Shown here piece by piece: positions 42,648 to 52,045 of a stretch of DNA of 64,000 nucleotides. This stretch comes from CAZSAT01 sp964604675. Lineage in GTDB: Bacteria; Myxococcota_A; UBA796; CAJQPC01. The stretch covers positions 69,383-133,382 of the forward strand of contig CAZSAT010000004.1 of the NCBI GenBank assembly GCA_964604675.1, written 5' to 3'. How positions within the stretch are numbered: position 1 is the stretch's first letter; each line of letters begins with the position of its first letter. Made by a program: the position numbers and the translations under genes. Under the pieces are notes generated by a model that was given only the letters and a program-made list of their open reading frames with translations, did no database searches and had not been told where the DNA came from.

Positions 42648-45620
42648 TCAGAAGTCGGAGGTCAGCAGGTCGTCGGCGGTGACCTGGCCCACGGCGGCCG
42701 TGACGTTCTGGGGCACGGTGCCGGGGAGGAAGGGCATACCGCGTCCGCCTTGGGCGCGGCGACCCGTGGTCTCGTCGATCTGTGCCCACTGGGCTCCGGG
42801 GATCTCGGCGAACGGCACGTTGTCTTCCTTGGGGATGGCGACCTTCATGTAGTCCATCCAGATCGGGAGCGCCGTGCGACCGCCCGTGGAGGAGACGCCC
42901 ATGCTGCGCGGGGTGTCGTAGCCCACCCAGGCCACCCCGAGGTGTTCGGCGGAGAAGCCGACGAACCAGCCGTCCTTGAAGTCGTTGGTGGTGCCGGTCT
43001 TGCCGGCCACCGTCAGGCCGAGCCGGTTGGTCTTCGCAGCGGTGCCGCTGGTGGCGACCTCTCGGAGCAACCACGTGGTGATGCCGGCCACCGTGGGGTC
43101 GAGCACCGCCTCGCGGTGTGCCGGCTCGCTCTTCTCGAGCACCGCACCATCGCGATCCTCGACCCGTTCGATCAGGTAGGGCTGCACCATCTCGCCGTAC
43201 GTGGCGAAGACCGAGTAGGCGCGTCCCAGCTCCCACATGGTGAGCGAGTTGGAGCCCAGGCCCATGGAGAGGTCCTTCTCCAGGTGGCTCTCGATGCCCA
43301 GGCGCCGCGCCATCTCCTCCACCGGATCGAGCCCGATGGTGTCGAGCACCCGCACCGTGCAGACGTTGCGCGAGAGCGCCAGCGCCTTTCGCAGCGAGAT
43401 GTTGCCGAGGTACTCGTCGCCGTAGTTGCCGGGCTTCCAGAGCTTCTCTTCGAGGGTGTTGAAGATCAGCGGGGCATCCTGGAGCATCGAGCCCACGGTG
43501 TACTTCTGGCTCTCGATCGCCGCGGCGTACACGATGGGCTTGAACGTGGAGCCGACCTGGCGTTGTGCCTGGAAGGCCCGGTTGTACTCGCTCTTCTCCA
43601 TGTCGGTGCCGCCGACCATGGCCGTGACCATGCCGGTCTCGAGGTCGTAGGCGAAGAAGGCTCCTTCGAGGGCGGGCACCTGGTAGAGCTTCGCGGCTGC
43701 ATAGGTGCCTTCGGCGGCCGGCGCATAGCCCGCGAGCTCCTTCACGTTCTGACTGTCGAGGTCGACGACATCGACCTGGATCAGGTCGCCCACCGACAGC
43801 ACCTCGGCCATGTCCTTCTGCTTCGCGCGGTAGCGCCAGGAGGTCTTCGGATTCGGCCTGTAGGCCCACGTCGTCCAGGACAGCGGGATCATCGCCTCGT
43901 GGCTGCCGATGCCCACCACCGCGTGCTTCGTGTCGACCGAGAGCACCACGGCGTCGTAGCGATCGACCCGCAACGTCGAGCGATCCGGCACGGGGGTGCG
44001 CCGCGCGGGGTCCTCCAGGAACTGGTCGTCGTCGCGGAGGGCCTGCTCCTGCTCGTCTCGCCACGCCTGGATCGCCGCTTCCCCCGAGAGCTGTTCCACC
44101 TGGAACCAGAAGGTCTCGTTGTCCGGGTCCTCCAGCTCGTGCTGTCCGCGCCAGCCGATGTTCTGGTCCATCTCGGTCACGCGCTGGACCACGGCGACCT
44201 GGGCGGTCTGCTGCAGCTCCAGGTTGGCGGTGGTGTAGACGACCAGGCCCTCGTTGTACACCCGATCGAAGCCGTAGGTGTCCACGAGGTGCCGGCGCAC
44301 GTGCTCGGTGTAGTAGGGGGCCAGCTCCCGGATGGGGTTGTCTTCCTTCACGATGGTGATGTGCTCGTCGAGGGCCCGCTCGCCCTCGCTCGCTGCGATG
44401 AAGCCCTTGTCGACCATCTGACCGATCACGTACTCCTGCCGTGCGCGCGCCTTGTCGAAGTGGCGGTGCGGGGAGTAGTCGCTCGGGCGCTGGGGGAGCC
44501 CGGCGAGCAGAGCGGACTCCGCGACCGTGAGATCCCCCACGCTCTTGCCGAAGTAGATGCGCGCCGCCGCCTCCACACCGTACGCGCCCGAGCCCAGGTA
44601 GATCTGGTTCAGGTAGAGGTGGAGGATGTAGTCCTTGTCGAAGGCCTTCTCGATGCGGGTGGCCAGGATCATCTCCTTGAGCTTCCGGCTGATGCGCTTC
44701 TCGGAAGTCAGGAGGAAGTTCCGCGCGGTCTGCTGCGTGATCGTGGAGGCGCCCTGGGCCTTCTTGCCCTTCAGGGCGTTGCGGAGGATGGCGCGCAGGA
44801 TGCCCATGGGATCGACGCCGGCGTGCTCGTAGAAGCTGGCGTCTTCCGAGGCGAGGAACGCGTTCTTCAGGTGCTCGGGCATGGCCTCGAGATCGACGAC
44901 GTAGCGGCGCTTCTCGTAGATCTCACCGAGCACCCGCCCTTCGCGGTCGTAGACCATGGTGACGGTGGGGGGACGGTAGTCGGCCAGCTCCTCGAGGGTG
45001 GGCAGGTCCTGCGCGTAGTAGGCGAAGGCCCCGGCGAGGGCGCCGACACCGGCCAGCCCGAGCAGCACACCCAAGCCGATCATGCGCTTGACCCAGACCA
45101 GGCAGCCCCCCTTCTTCCTGTTCGTGGTCACCGGGTTGGTCTCGCGGACTTCGGGCGGCTGCGGCGGGAACGCGGCTTCCGGCGCGCGTCGCCCCGGTGC
45201 GGCGCTGCCCATGTCCACGGTGCCGCTGTCCTCACGGGCTGCGGAACGCGGCTTCGGGCTCCAGACTTCCCGGCGGCCCTGGGGGATCGGAGGCGCCTCG
45301 TGCTCGGCTTCGTCGTCCCGTCGGAGGATCGTGGTCGGCGCGTCCTCGTCGACCGGCGCGCCGGCGCCGATCGTCAAGGCTGCAGGCGATCGGTCGAGCA
45401 GCGCGGTGGGCTCGTCTTCGTCGCCCGGGGCGGGCCGCGAGAGGCCCAGGTCGCCCTCGAAGGTCACGCCCTGACCGCGGAGCTTGTCGACCAGCCCCGG
45501 CGGGTAGCTGATGGACAGCACCCGACCGCACCAGCACTGGAGCTCGCTGCCGGGCTGCGGCATCGGGGAGGCCAGGCGGTGAACCTGTCCGCAGTGGGGG
45601 CAGCTGAGCTTTAGGGCCAT
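42648..45620 (-). CDS. Penicillin-binding protein 1A with N-terminal zinc ribbon
   Basis: About 990 residues. The cytoplasmic N-terminus (1-165) begins with a zinc-ribbon-like CPHCGQ..LQCWCGRV and an acidic linker with DEPTALL and DAPTTIL motifs. One membrane helix (about 170-192) follows. The glycosyltransferase domain has AFLASEDASFYEHAGVDP and GASTITQQTARNFLL. The transpeptidase domain has the SxxK GSTFKP, SRN and KTG (VAGKTGTTNDFKDGWFVG). It builds and cross-links peptidoglycan. The zinc ribbon with phospho-acceptor-like Thr motifs is not part of usual PBP1A and suggests control by a kinase/FHA partner. Confidence 0.93.
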   Translation of the reverse strand: MALKLSCPHCGQVHRLASPMPQPGSELQCWCGRVLSISYPPGLVDKLRGQGVTFEGDLGLSRPAPGDEDEPTALLDRSPAALTIGAGAPVDEDAPTTILRRDDEAEHEAPPIPQGRREVWSPKPRSAAREDSGTVDMGSAAPGRRAPEAAFPPQPPEVRETNPVTTNRKKGGCLVWVKRMIGLGVLLGLAGVGALAGAFAYYAQDLPTLEELADYRPPTVTMVYDREGRVLGEIYEKRRYVVDLEAMPEHLKNAFLASEDASFYEHAGVDPMGILRAILRNALKGKKAQGASTITQQTARNFLLTSEKRISRKLKEMILATRIEKAFDKDYILHLYLNQIYLGSGAYGVEAAARIYFGKSVGDLTVAESALLAGLPQRPSDYSPHRHFDKARARQEYVIGQMVDKGFIAASEGERALDEHITIVKEDNPIRELAPYYTEHVRRHLVDTYGFDRVYNEGLVVYTTANLELQQTAQVAVVQRVTEMDQNIGWRGQHELEDPDNETFWFQVEQLSGEAAIQAWRDEQEQALRDDDQFLEDPARRTPVPDRSTLRVDRYDAVVLSVDTKHAVVGIGSHEAMIPLSWTTWAYRPNPKTSWRYRAKQKDMAEVLSVGDLIQVDVVDLDSQNVKELAGYAPAAEGTYAAAKLYQVPALEGAFFAYDLETGMVTAMVGGTDMEKSEYNRAFQAQRQVGSTFKPIVYAAAIESQKYTVGSMLQDAPLIFNTLEEKLWKPGNYGDEYLGNISLRKALALSRNVCTVRVLDTIGLDPVEEMARRLGIESHLEKDLSMGLGSNSLTMWELGRAYSVFATYGEMVQPYLIERVEDRDGAVLEKSEPAHREAVLDPTVAGITTWLLREVATSGTAAKTNRLGLTVAGKTGTTNDFKDGWFVGFSAEHLGVAWVGYDTPRSMGVSSTGGRTALPIWMDYMKVAIPKEDNVPFAEIPGAQWAQIDETTGRRAQGGRGMPFLPGTVPQNVTAAVGQVTADDLLTSDF

Positions 45621-45687
45621 GACGTCGCGGCGCTGTATCCTCTCGGAGACTTCCACGGAAGACCGGGAAGGCTGACTATGTTGGTAG

Positions 45688-45714
45688 CAGGAGCGTCCAG
45701 CGCGCTCCTGGAGG
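45688..45714 (+). promoter_or_regulatory. Hairpin adjoining the ribosome site of the ctp-like gene
   Basis: CAGGAGCG (45688-45695) pairs with CGCTCCTG (45703-45710). The last base of the stem is the first base of the GGAGG ribosome site (45710-45714), seven bases before the ATG. The structure could limit or stabilise translation initiation. The 101-bp gap is shared with the divergent PBP1A gene, but I could not pick a clear promoter. Confidence 0.35.
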
Positions 45715-45721
45715 CCCGCGG

Positions 45722-48658
45722 ATGAGGAAAGGAGCTTTCGTGCACGGTGTGCTGTTGTCGGTCGCCCTCGGTTCGTCCGTCACGGCGTGGCACTACGCGG
45801 CGAACGCCTCGGACGGGTCCTACACGCCGCCGTTGTACGACGATGCGCCGGGCCTGTTCGACGCGGCGCTGGGCCGCGGTCATGCGCTGAGCGAGCTGAA
45901 GTTGCTGAAGCGCACCTTCATGTTCGTGGGCGAGAAGTACGTCGAGCCCGACCGGATCGACCCGGACGAGATGTTCCGGCAGGCCATCGAAGCGGTGGAG
46001 CGCGAGGTGCCCGAGGTGCTCTTCCGCGGCGAACCCGACGGGCGCCTGCTCCACATGGCCGTGGGAAGCTACGCCACCGCCTTCGAGATCCCGGACCTGG
46101 GTTCGCTGGACGAGGTGGAGGATCAACTCGCTCGCGTCGCCGAGGTGCTCGAGCTGCACCTGGGCGACGAGATCGAGCTCGCGGAGGTGGAGTACGCCAT
46201 GATCAACGGCGCGCTGTCGACCCTCGATCCGCACAGCCTGCTGATGGAGCCGCGCATCGCCGAAGACATGGACGTCGACAACGCCGGGGAGTTCGGCGGC
46301 CTTGGCATCCAGATCATCATCCCCCCGGACACCCGGCGGCTGACCATCGATCACCCCCTCCAGGACACGCCAGCCTACCGGGCCGGGCTGAAGTCCGACG
46401 ACCGCATCCTGCGGATCGACGGCCAGTCCACGATCAACATCGATCTCGAAGAAGCGGTGGGCTTGCTGCGTGGCCCCGTGGGCAAGGGCGTGGTCATCAC
46501 GGTCGAGCGCGACACCTGGGACAAGCCGCGCGACATCGAGATCGTGCGCGACGTCATCCAGATCAACCCCGTGGAGGGGGAGCTCCTGCCCGGCGGCATC
46601 GGCTACATCAAGATCACCAACTTCCACGCCAACGTCGCCAAGGATCTGGAGGCGGTGCTCGCGAAGTTCAAGCGCGACAACAGCGGGAAGATCGCGGGTC
46701 TGGTGCTGGACCTGCGCCACAACCCCGGCGGCTACCTGAACCAGGCGGTCGCGGTGAGCGACAAGTTCCTCTCGGCGGGCCCCATCGTGGCCACCGTCGA
46801 GTCGGGCAACCGCAACCGCGACGAGATGATGGCCACGCGGCCCAACACCGAGCCCGAGTACCCCATCGCGGTGCTCGTCAACGGCAACTCGGCGTCGGCC
46901 TCGGAGATCGTGGCGGGGGCGCTCAAGGCCCAGGGTCGCGCGGTGGTGATCGGTGAGCGCACCTTCGGCAAGGGCTCCGTGCAGCACCTCTACCCGAACC
47001 AGGACGAGAGCAAGCTCAAGCTCACGGTCGCGAAGTACCTCACCCCTGGCGACCGGAGCATCCAGTCGATCGGCATCGCGCCGGACGTGCTGTTGAAGCC
47101 GAGCATCGTCGACTCTCGCGTGGACAAGGACACCGGCGAGACGGATCCCTTCGTGTCGCTCCACTGGCGCGAGCGCGTGGGCCGCGAGGCCGACCTCGAC
47201 CACCACCTCGACCAGATGGAGCTGCAATCCGAGGCCCCCGCCTACACCATCCGGTACCTGCGACAGCTCGAGGACGAAGAGAACAACAGCGACGACGTCG
47301 ACCTCTCCGCCGATTGGGAGGTGCAGTTCGCTCGGGATCTGCTGCTCACCGCCCCCGGACACCGCCGCGCGGAGGTGCTGGCCGCAGCCGGACCCGTGGT
47401 CCTTCGCCATGGCGAGGGGGAGGCCGAACGCATCCAGGAGGCCTTCTCGGAGCAGGGCGTCGACTGGTCGTCGGGGCCGCAGCCCGCGGCGCCCGCGTTG
47501 AGCGTCGAGCTCGATCTCGGGGAGGACGGCGTGCTGCGGGCGGGAGCGGACTACGAGGAGGTCGTGTGGCTCCGCGTCACCAACGACGGCGACGAGCCCG
47601 TGCACCAGGTCATGGGCATGTCGAGCTCGTCGGTGGAGTGGCTCGACGAGCAGGAGTTCTACTTCGGACGCATCGACCCGGGCGAGACCCGGAGCTGGCC
47701 CCGTCGTGTGCGGTTGCCCGAGGGGTACCGCGACGAGGTGGCCAAGGTCCGGCTCGACCTCACCGACGGACAGGGGGATGCGCTGGGGGGCTCGGAGATC
47801 CTGGTGAGGAGCGTCGGTCAACCCCTGGGGCGCATGGACTACACCGTTGCGCTGACCGATCAGGGCATCGAGGGCGTCGAGGGCGACGGCGACGGCATCG
47901 CCGAGATCGGCGAGACGGTGGCGCTGACCCTGACGGTGACCAACTCGGGGGAGGGCGCCACCCGTGAGGCCTTCGCCAGCTTGAAGAACCGGTCCGGCAA
48001 GGACCTGGATCTGTTGGTCGGCACCCTGGAGCTCGGCGTCATCGCCGCTGGCGAGACCGTCACCCACGCCTTCCTGTTCGAGGTTCGAGGGGAGCGGGAC
48101 AGCGACGGCGGGCTCGGGCTCGAGGCCGAGCTGAGCGTGGGCGACAACGCGCTGTACGACTACGCCGGTGTCATGCGCGCCGGCTTCTACGAGACCTTCG
48201 CGCAGAAGGAGGAGATCGCCATCCCGGTCGGTCGCGCCATGACGCCCCTCGTGCGCAAGTCGCCACACATCGAGCTGTCCAGGGCACCGCAGCTGCTCGT
48301 GGACAGCGGTCGGGCCGTGTTGAGCGGCATCGTTCGGGACGAGCAGGCGGTGCGCGACGTCATCGTGTACCACGCCTCGACTGCGGGCTCGGACCCCGCG
48401 GTCTCACTGCCGGTCAACGGCGGCCACCGCCTCCAGGAGAAGGTCTTCTACCAGGGTGGCGACGAGGGCGTGACGGCGCTCCCGTTCACCGTCGAGGCCG
48501 AGCTCGGGCCGGGCCAGAACAGCTTCATCGTGCTCGCACGAGACGACGACGGACTGAGCAGCATCCGCTCCGTGCAGGTCTGGTATGACGAGACCGGCGA
48601 AGAGCGTCTGGCTGCGGCGGATCTTCCGCTCGAGGGACAGACCATCGGCGCCAACTGA
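45722..48658 (+). CDS. C-terminal processing (S41) protease with PDZ and adhesion-like tail
   Basis: A 978-residue protein with a basic signal (MRKGAFVHGVLLSVALGSS). Residues about 190-280 are a PDZ domain (GLGIQIIIPPD, PAYRAGLKSDDRILRIDG). The protease core has GLVLDLRHNPGGYLNQAV, VLVNGNSASASEIVAGAL (catalytic Ser) and GERTFGKGSVQ (catalytic Lys), the Ser-Lys dyad of CtpA/Prc. The C-terminal 450 residues, absent in usual Ctp proteins, look like NEW3/Ig-like beta domains. It is a periplasmic protease probably acting on envelope or peptidoglycan-related proteins, consistent with the divergent PBP1A gene. Confidence 0.93.
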   Translation: MRKGAFVHGVLLSVALGSSVTAWHYAANASDGSYTPPLYDDAPGLFDAALGRGHALSELKLLKRTFMFVGEKYVEPDRIDPDEMFRQAIEAVEREVPEVLFRGEPDGRLLHMAVGSYATAFEIPDLGSLDEVEDQLARVAEVLELHLGDEIELAEVEYAMINGALSTLDPHSLLMEPRIAEDMDVDNAGEFGGLGIQIIIPPDTRRLTIDHPLQDTPAYRAGLKSDDRILRIDGQSTINIDLEEAVGLLRGPVGKGVVITVERDTWDKPRDIEIVRDVIQINPVEGELLPGGIGYIKITNFHANVAKDLEAVLAKFKRDNSGKIAGLVLDLRHNPGGYLNQAVAVSDKFLSAGPIVATVESGNRNRDEMMATRPNTEPEYPIAVLVNGNSASASEIVAGALKAQGRAVVIGERTFGKGSVQHLYPNQDESKLKLTVAKYLTPGDRSIQSIGIAPDVLLKPSIVDSRVDKDTGETDPFVSLHWRERVGREADLDHHLDQMELQSEAPAYTIRYLRQLEDEENNSDDVDLSADWEVQFARDLLLTAPGHRRAEVLAAAGPVVLRHGEGEAERIQEAFSEQGVDWSSGPQPAAPALSVELDLGEDGVLRAGADYEEVVWLRVTNDGDEPVHQVMGMSSSSVEWLDEQEFYFGRIDPGETRSWPRRVRLPEGYRDEVAKVRLDLTDGQGDALGGSEILVRSVGQPLGRMDYTVALTDQGIEGVEGDGDGIAEIGETVALTLTVTNSGEGATREAFASLKNRSGKDLDLLVGTLELGVIAAGETVTHAFLFEVRGERDSDGGLGLEAELSVGDNALYDYAGVMRAGFYETFAQKEEIAIPVGRAMTPLVRKSPHIELSRAPQLLVDSGRAVLSGIVRDEQAVRDVIVYHASTAGSDPAVSLPVNGGHRLQEKVFYQGGDEGVTALPFTVEAELGPGQNSFIVLARDDDGLSSIRSVQVWYDETGEERLAAADLPLEGQTIGAN

Positions 48659-48661
48659 CGC

Positions 48662-49534
48662 CTACTTGTAGACGATCTCCACGACCACGGCGGGGGCGTT
48701 CACCTCCGCTCCTGCGACCTCCAGACGGGCCTCGGCCGCGCGCAGTCGACGCACCGGCGTGCCGATCCAGCTCTTCAGCACCGCACGCTCCGGGGTGTAG
48801 AGCCCTCGGTGCACCGCGGTCTCCGCCTGGCGCCTTCGCGTGACCACCCGCCCGTGCACCGGGACGTCCGGGCGTAGGTCCACCCGGTAGCGACCGCCGC
48901 CCTTGCGCTCCAGCACGGCGCTGTCGCTGGAGAGGTCGACTCCGGCCATGCTCGCCCAGGCCAGCGCCTGTCCCCCCGCTTGATCGATCCCGATGCTGAG
49001 CGCCTCGCTGACCACGACCACGGTGGTGCGCGTGGTGCCGCGCAGCCCGGGTGGATCGTCGCCCTGGCGGTGCAGGATCACGCCATGGCCGTCCACGAGG
49101 ATCTCGGCACCCTCGCCGCCGACGAAGCCGGAGAGGCTGCCCTTCGCGACCGGGGCCGCCACGGTCCAGCGCTTGCCCGCGCGGCTCACGGTGCTGGTGC
49201 CGCCCTCGACGGAGGGGGTGATGTGCACCCGCCCTGCGAAGCCGTCCTCCTGGAGCACGAGCGCCCAGTCGCTGCCGTTGGAGAGGAGCCCGCTGGGTCC
49301 GACCTGCACCCCATCGCTCACCAGGGTCTCGGCGGGCAGGCCGTCGCGTACGAAGCGCCAGGGCGAGTCGGACCTGGGGAGGATCATGACCCCGAGCTCG
49401 CCCTGCCCTCGGAACCAGCCGAGGTCGCTGACCTGTCCCCAGGCATGGAGCGCTGCCAGGTCGTGGTTCAGAGCGATCAGCTCCCAACTCTCCACGGTGG
49501 TGGGGGTCGAGCACGCGAGCAGCCAGGCGATCAC
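48662..49534 (-). CDS. Lipoprotein of unknown function
   Basis: A 290-residue protein starting (GTG) IAWLLACSTP, seven residues before the lipobox cysteine with no basic residue. The body is beta-rich (short strands with Gly/Asp turns, WALVLQEDGFAGRVHI, GHGVILHRQGDDPPG) and may be a sandwich or propeller. No family recognised. It overlaps the upstream gene by GTGA and is convergent with the protease gene three bases away. Confidence 0.7.
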   Translation of the reverse strand: MIAWLLACSTPTTVESWELIALNHDLAALHAWGQVSDLGWFRGQGELGVMILPRSDSPWRFVRDGLPAETLVSDGVQVGPSGLLSNGSDWALVLQEDGFAGRVHITPSVEGGTSTVSRAGKRWTVAAPVAKGSLSGFVGGEGAEILVDGHGVILHRQGDDPPGLRGTTRTTVVVVSEALSIGIDQAGGQALAWASMAGVDLSSDSAVLERKGGGRYRVDLRPDVPVHGRVVTRRRQAETAVHRGLYTPERAVLKSWIGTPVRRLRAAEARLEVAGAEVNAPAVVVEIVYK

Positions 49535-50214
49535 GGTGCCTCCAAGGGCGGTGCGTTTCGTAGCCCGCTGCAGAGGTCGGTCGCACGTCGGGCCGAGAGG
49601 ACCTCGTCGAGAGCGGGGTGGGGGACGAAGGCGACCGCCGGCGGCAGCGGCGCCTCACACAGCGCCTCACCCTGATCGCGGCTCCGGTTCAGCCGGTCGT
49701 GGAGCAGCCCCTGTGCAGACCGGAGGCAGGCTGCGGGAGACCGCGCGGTGGCGCAGGGCTCCGCCGTGAGCGGTCGTTGCCGCGCGAGCAGGCCCCGGTA
49801 GACCGCGTGCCACGCGTCGGGGTCTGCGCTCAGGCCCGTTTCCCGGATGTGCATGGCAGCGGCCGCCTCGGCGGCGAGCCAGTCGTCCGGGAGCCCGCGC
49901 AGGGCGGCCGACAGAGCGTGCATGCGGCAGTCCCGCTCGAAGCGACCAGCGTGCACACACAGCTCGACCTCGTGGGCCGCCTCGGCCGCCAGGAACCAGC
50001 ACTCGTCTGCTGCGAGGGCGTCGAGATCGTCGCAGCGCGCGGGGGGCGCGCCCGCCGAGACCGCGGCCCACACGCAGTCGGCGCGCAGCTCTGGCTGCTC
50101 GATCGGGTTGCAGTCGACGTGCAGCTCACCCGCTTCGATCCGCGCCAGCAGGTCGGCGTGCCGCTCCCGGCCGGGGGCGGGTCCGTCATCACAGGCCAGC
50201 AGCCACCAGAGCAC
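49531..50214 (-). CDS. Cysteine-rich lipoprotein of unknown function
   Basis: About 227 residues from the GTG at 50214: LWWLLACDDGPA, seven residues before the lipobox cysteine. The mature part is helical with about ten cysteines spread through it (DCNPIEQPELRADCVW, CDDLDALAADECWFL, CVHAGRFERDC, CATARSPAACL), probably forming disulfides between helices. The frame is open further upstream, but those codons do not look like protein and cross into the promoter of the response-regulator gene. Confidence 0.65.
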   Translation of the reverse strand: MLWWLLACDDGPAPGRERHADLLARIEAGELHVDCNPIEQPELRADCVWAAVSAGAPPARCDDLDALAADECWFLAAEAAHEVELCVHAGRFERDCRMHALSAALRGLPDDWLAAEAAAAMHIRETGLSADPDAWHAVYRGLLARQRPLTAEPCATARSPAACLRSAQGLLHDRLNRSRDQGEALCEAPLPPAVAFVPHPALDEVLSARRATDLCSGLRNAPPLEAP

Positions 50215-50269
50215 CCCTCGATGGTAACGCCGTCGCTGCCGGGCTAAACCGTCGTGTTCGGGAGGAAGC

Positions 50270-50959
50270 ATGTCCGAGGGTCGCGGTCCCATCCTCGTGG
50301 TCGACGACGAGCCGGACATCCGGAAGCTCGTCGAGCTCAACCTGAGCCGGGAAGGCTTCGACGTGGTCGCGGTCGACCGTGGCGAGGCAGCCCTCGACGC
50401 CGCGCGGCGTCATCGTCCTCAGCTGCTCGTGCTCGACCTGATGCTCCCGGATCTGAGTGGCACGGAGGTCTGCCGTCGCCTGCGCTCGGATCCCGAGCTG
50501 GCCGACATTCCGGTGCTGATGCTCACGGCGCGATCCGAGGAGATCGATCGCGTGGTGGGCTTCGAGGTCGGTGCCGACGACTACGTGACCAAGCCCTTCA
50601 GCGTGCGGGAGCTGGTGTTGCGGGTGCGCGCGATCCTGCGTCGGCATCCTTCGGGGGAGACCGAGCCCGAGCAGATCCACCGCGATGGCCTGGTGATCGA
50701 CGTCTCGGCCCATCGGGTCTGGGTGGCTGGCGAGGAGCTGCAGCTCACCGCCACGGAGTTCAAGCTGCTCCTCAACCTCGCGCGGTCTGCTGGGCGCGTG
50801 CGGACCCGCGGCCAGCTGCTGCAGGAGGTCTGGGACATGCCCCCCCACCTCAACACCCGCACGGTCGACACCCACGTCAAGCGGCTTCGGGAGAAGCTCG
50901 GGCCCGTCTCGGAGCTGATCCAGACCGTCCGCGGCGTGGGCTACCGCTTCGCCGAGTAG
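50270..50959 (+). CDS. OmpR/PhoB-family response regulator
   Basis: A 229-residue regulator. The receiver has the acidic pair VVDDEPD, the phospho-acceptor Asp in LVLDLMLPDLSG, MLTAR and the switch lysine in YVTKPFS. The winged-helix effector ends in TRTVDTHVKRLREKLG..IQTVRGVGYRF. The PhoB-type order and the following PhoR-like kinase suggest a phosphate or envelope-stress pair, but no pst or phoU gene is in the window. Three bases separate it from the kinase gene. Confidence 0.93.
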   Translation: MSEGRGPILVVDDEPDIRKLVELNLSREGFDVVAVDRGEAALDAARRHRPQLLVLDLMLPDLSGTEVCRRLRSDPELADIPVLMLTARSEEIDRVVGFEVGADDYVTKPFSVRELVLRVRAILRRHPSGETEPEQIHRDGLVIDVSAHRVWVAGEELQLTATEFKLLLNLARSAGRVRTRGQLLQEVWDMPPHLNTRTVDTHVKRLREKLGPVSELIQTVRGVGYRFAE

Positions 50960-50962
50960 GTC

Positions 50963-52045
50963 GTGGACGACGCCTCGGAGCTCGACCGGCTGACCAAGGC
51001 GCTGTCCCGCGCGCGGGCCGAGGTGCGAGCGGCGCGGAGCCAGCAGGACGCCATCCTGAACGCGTCGCCGAGCGGCGTGATCCTCACGGGACGCGATGGG
51101 CGGCTGCTGGCCGTCAGTCCCGCGGTGCGCGCCAGCCTCCCGGTCATCCCGAACCCGGTCGGGCGACCCGTCGCCCAGGCCATCCCCTATGCGCCCCTCG
51201 GTGATCTGCTCTCCCGCTGCATCGAGGGCCAGTCCAGGGTGTCCCTCGAGGCGCGCTGTGGCCGCTTCGACCTGCTCCTCACGGCCAACCCGGTCGGCGA
51301 GAACGGTGGCGCGATGGCGGTGGTCAGCGACGTCACGAGCGTGAAGCGCGCGGACCGACAGCGCAGCGAGTTCGTGGCCAACGCCTCGCACGAGCTCCGC
51401 ACGCCGATCACCTCGATCCTGGGCTTCACCGAGACGATGATGGCGGACCCGGCGGTCGGCGAGGAGCAGCTGGAGATGCTGGCGACCATCGAGCGCAACG
51501 CGCGGCGACTCGACGGCATGGTCACCGGGCTCATCCACCTCTCGCGGGTCGAGGGCCGGGTGGGCGAGCTGGCGCTCACGCCACAGGACCTGCGGCAGCT
51601 CTCCAGCCGGGTGCTCGAGCTCCGCTACGACGTGGCCGCGATGCAGGAGCAGGAGCTGGAGCTGGTCTGCGACCACGACGTGGTCGTGCAGATCAACGCG
51701 GAGGCCTGGCACCACATCCTCGGCAACCTGGTCGACAACGCGCTGCGCTACACCCCCGAGGGCGGTCGGATCCGGGTGCTGGTGACGTCGGAGGACGCCT
51801 GCGCGGTGATCGAGGTGTCCGACACCGGCATCGGCATCGAGCCCAGCCACCACCAGCGCGTGTTCGAGCGCTTCTACCGGGTGGACAGCGGCCGCTCTCG
51901 CGAGACCGGCGGCACCGGCCTCGGCCTGGCCATCGTCAAGCACTACTGCAAGGCCATCGGAGCCGAGGTCACGCTGCGATCCCTGCCTGGACGCGGCAGC
52001 CGCTTCACCATCAGCCTGCCGCTCGCCGCGGCGGAGACCCCATGA
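50963..52045 (+). CDS. PhoR-like sensor histidine kinase without membrane segments
   Basis: A 360-residue kinase. An N-terminal coiled stretch and PAS-like domain (residues 25-125) are followed by the H box FVANASHELRTPITSILGF, the N box ILGNLVDNALRYTPEGG, and G boxes VSDTGIGIEPS and GGTGLGLAIVKHYC. No transmembrane helix is seen, unlike E. coli PhoR, so it senses a cytoplasmic signal or partner. The GTG start follows the regulator stop by three bases; the stop overlaps the peptidase start (ATGA). Confidence 0.93.
   Translation: MDDASELDRLTKALSRARAEVRAARSQQDAILNASPSGVILTGRDGRLLAVSPAVRASLPVIPNPVGRPVAQAIPYAPLGDLLSRCIEGQSRVSLEARCGRFDLLLTANPVGENGGAMAVVSDVTSVKRADRQRSEFVANASHELRTPITSILGFTETMMADPAVGEEQLEMLATIERNARRLDGMVTGLIHLSRVEGRVGELALTPQDLRQLSSRVLELRYDVAAMQEQELELVCDHDVVVQINAEAWHHILGNLVDNALRYTPEGGRIRVLVTSEDACAVIEVSDTGIGIEPSHHQRVFERFYRVDSGRSRETGGTGLGLAIVKHYCKAIGAEVTLRSLPGRGSRFTISLPLAAAETP

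Noticed and set aside
41985..45614. Very long open frame on the plus strand opposite the PBP1A and TIG genes
   Set aside because: It is antisense to a gene with every PBP1A motif; its translation is rich in His, Val and Arg with no recognisable domain, the usual result of high-GC third positions.
45611..48373. A 920-codon open frame opposite the processing-protease gene
   Set aside because: The sense strand has intact PDZ and Ser-Lys protease motifs; the antisense product has no domain and is compositionally a shadow.
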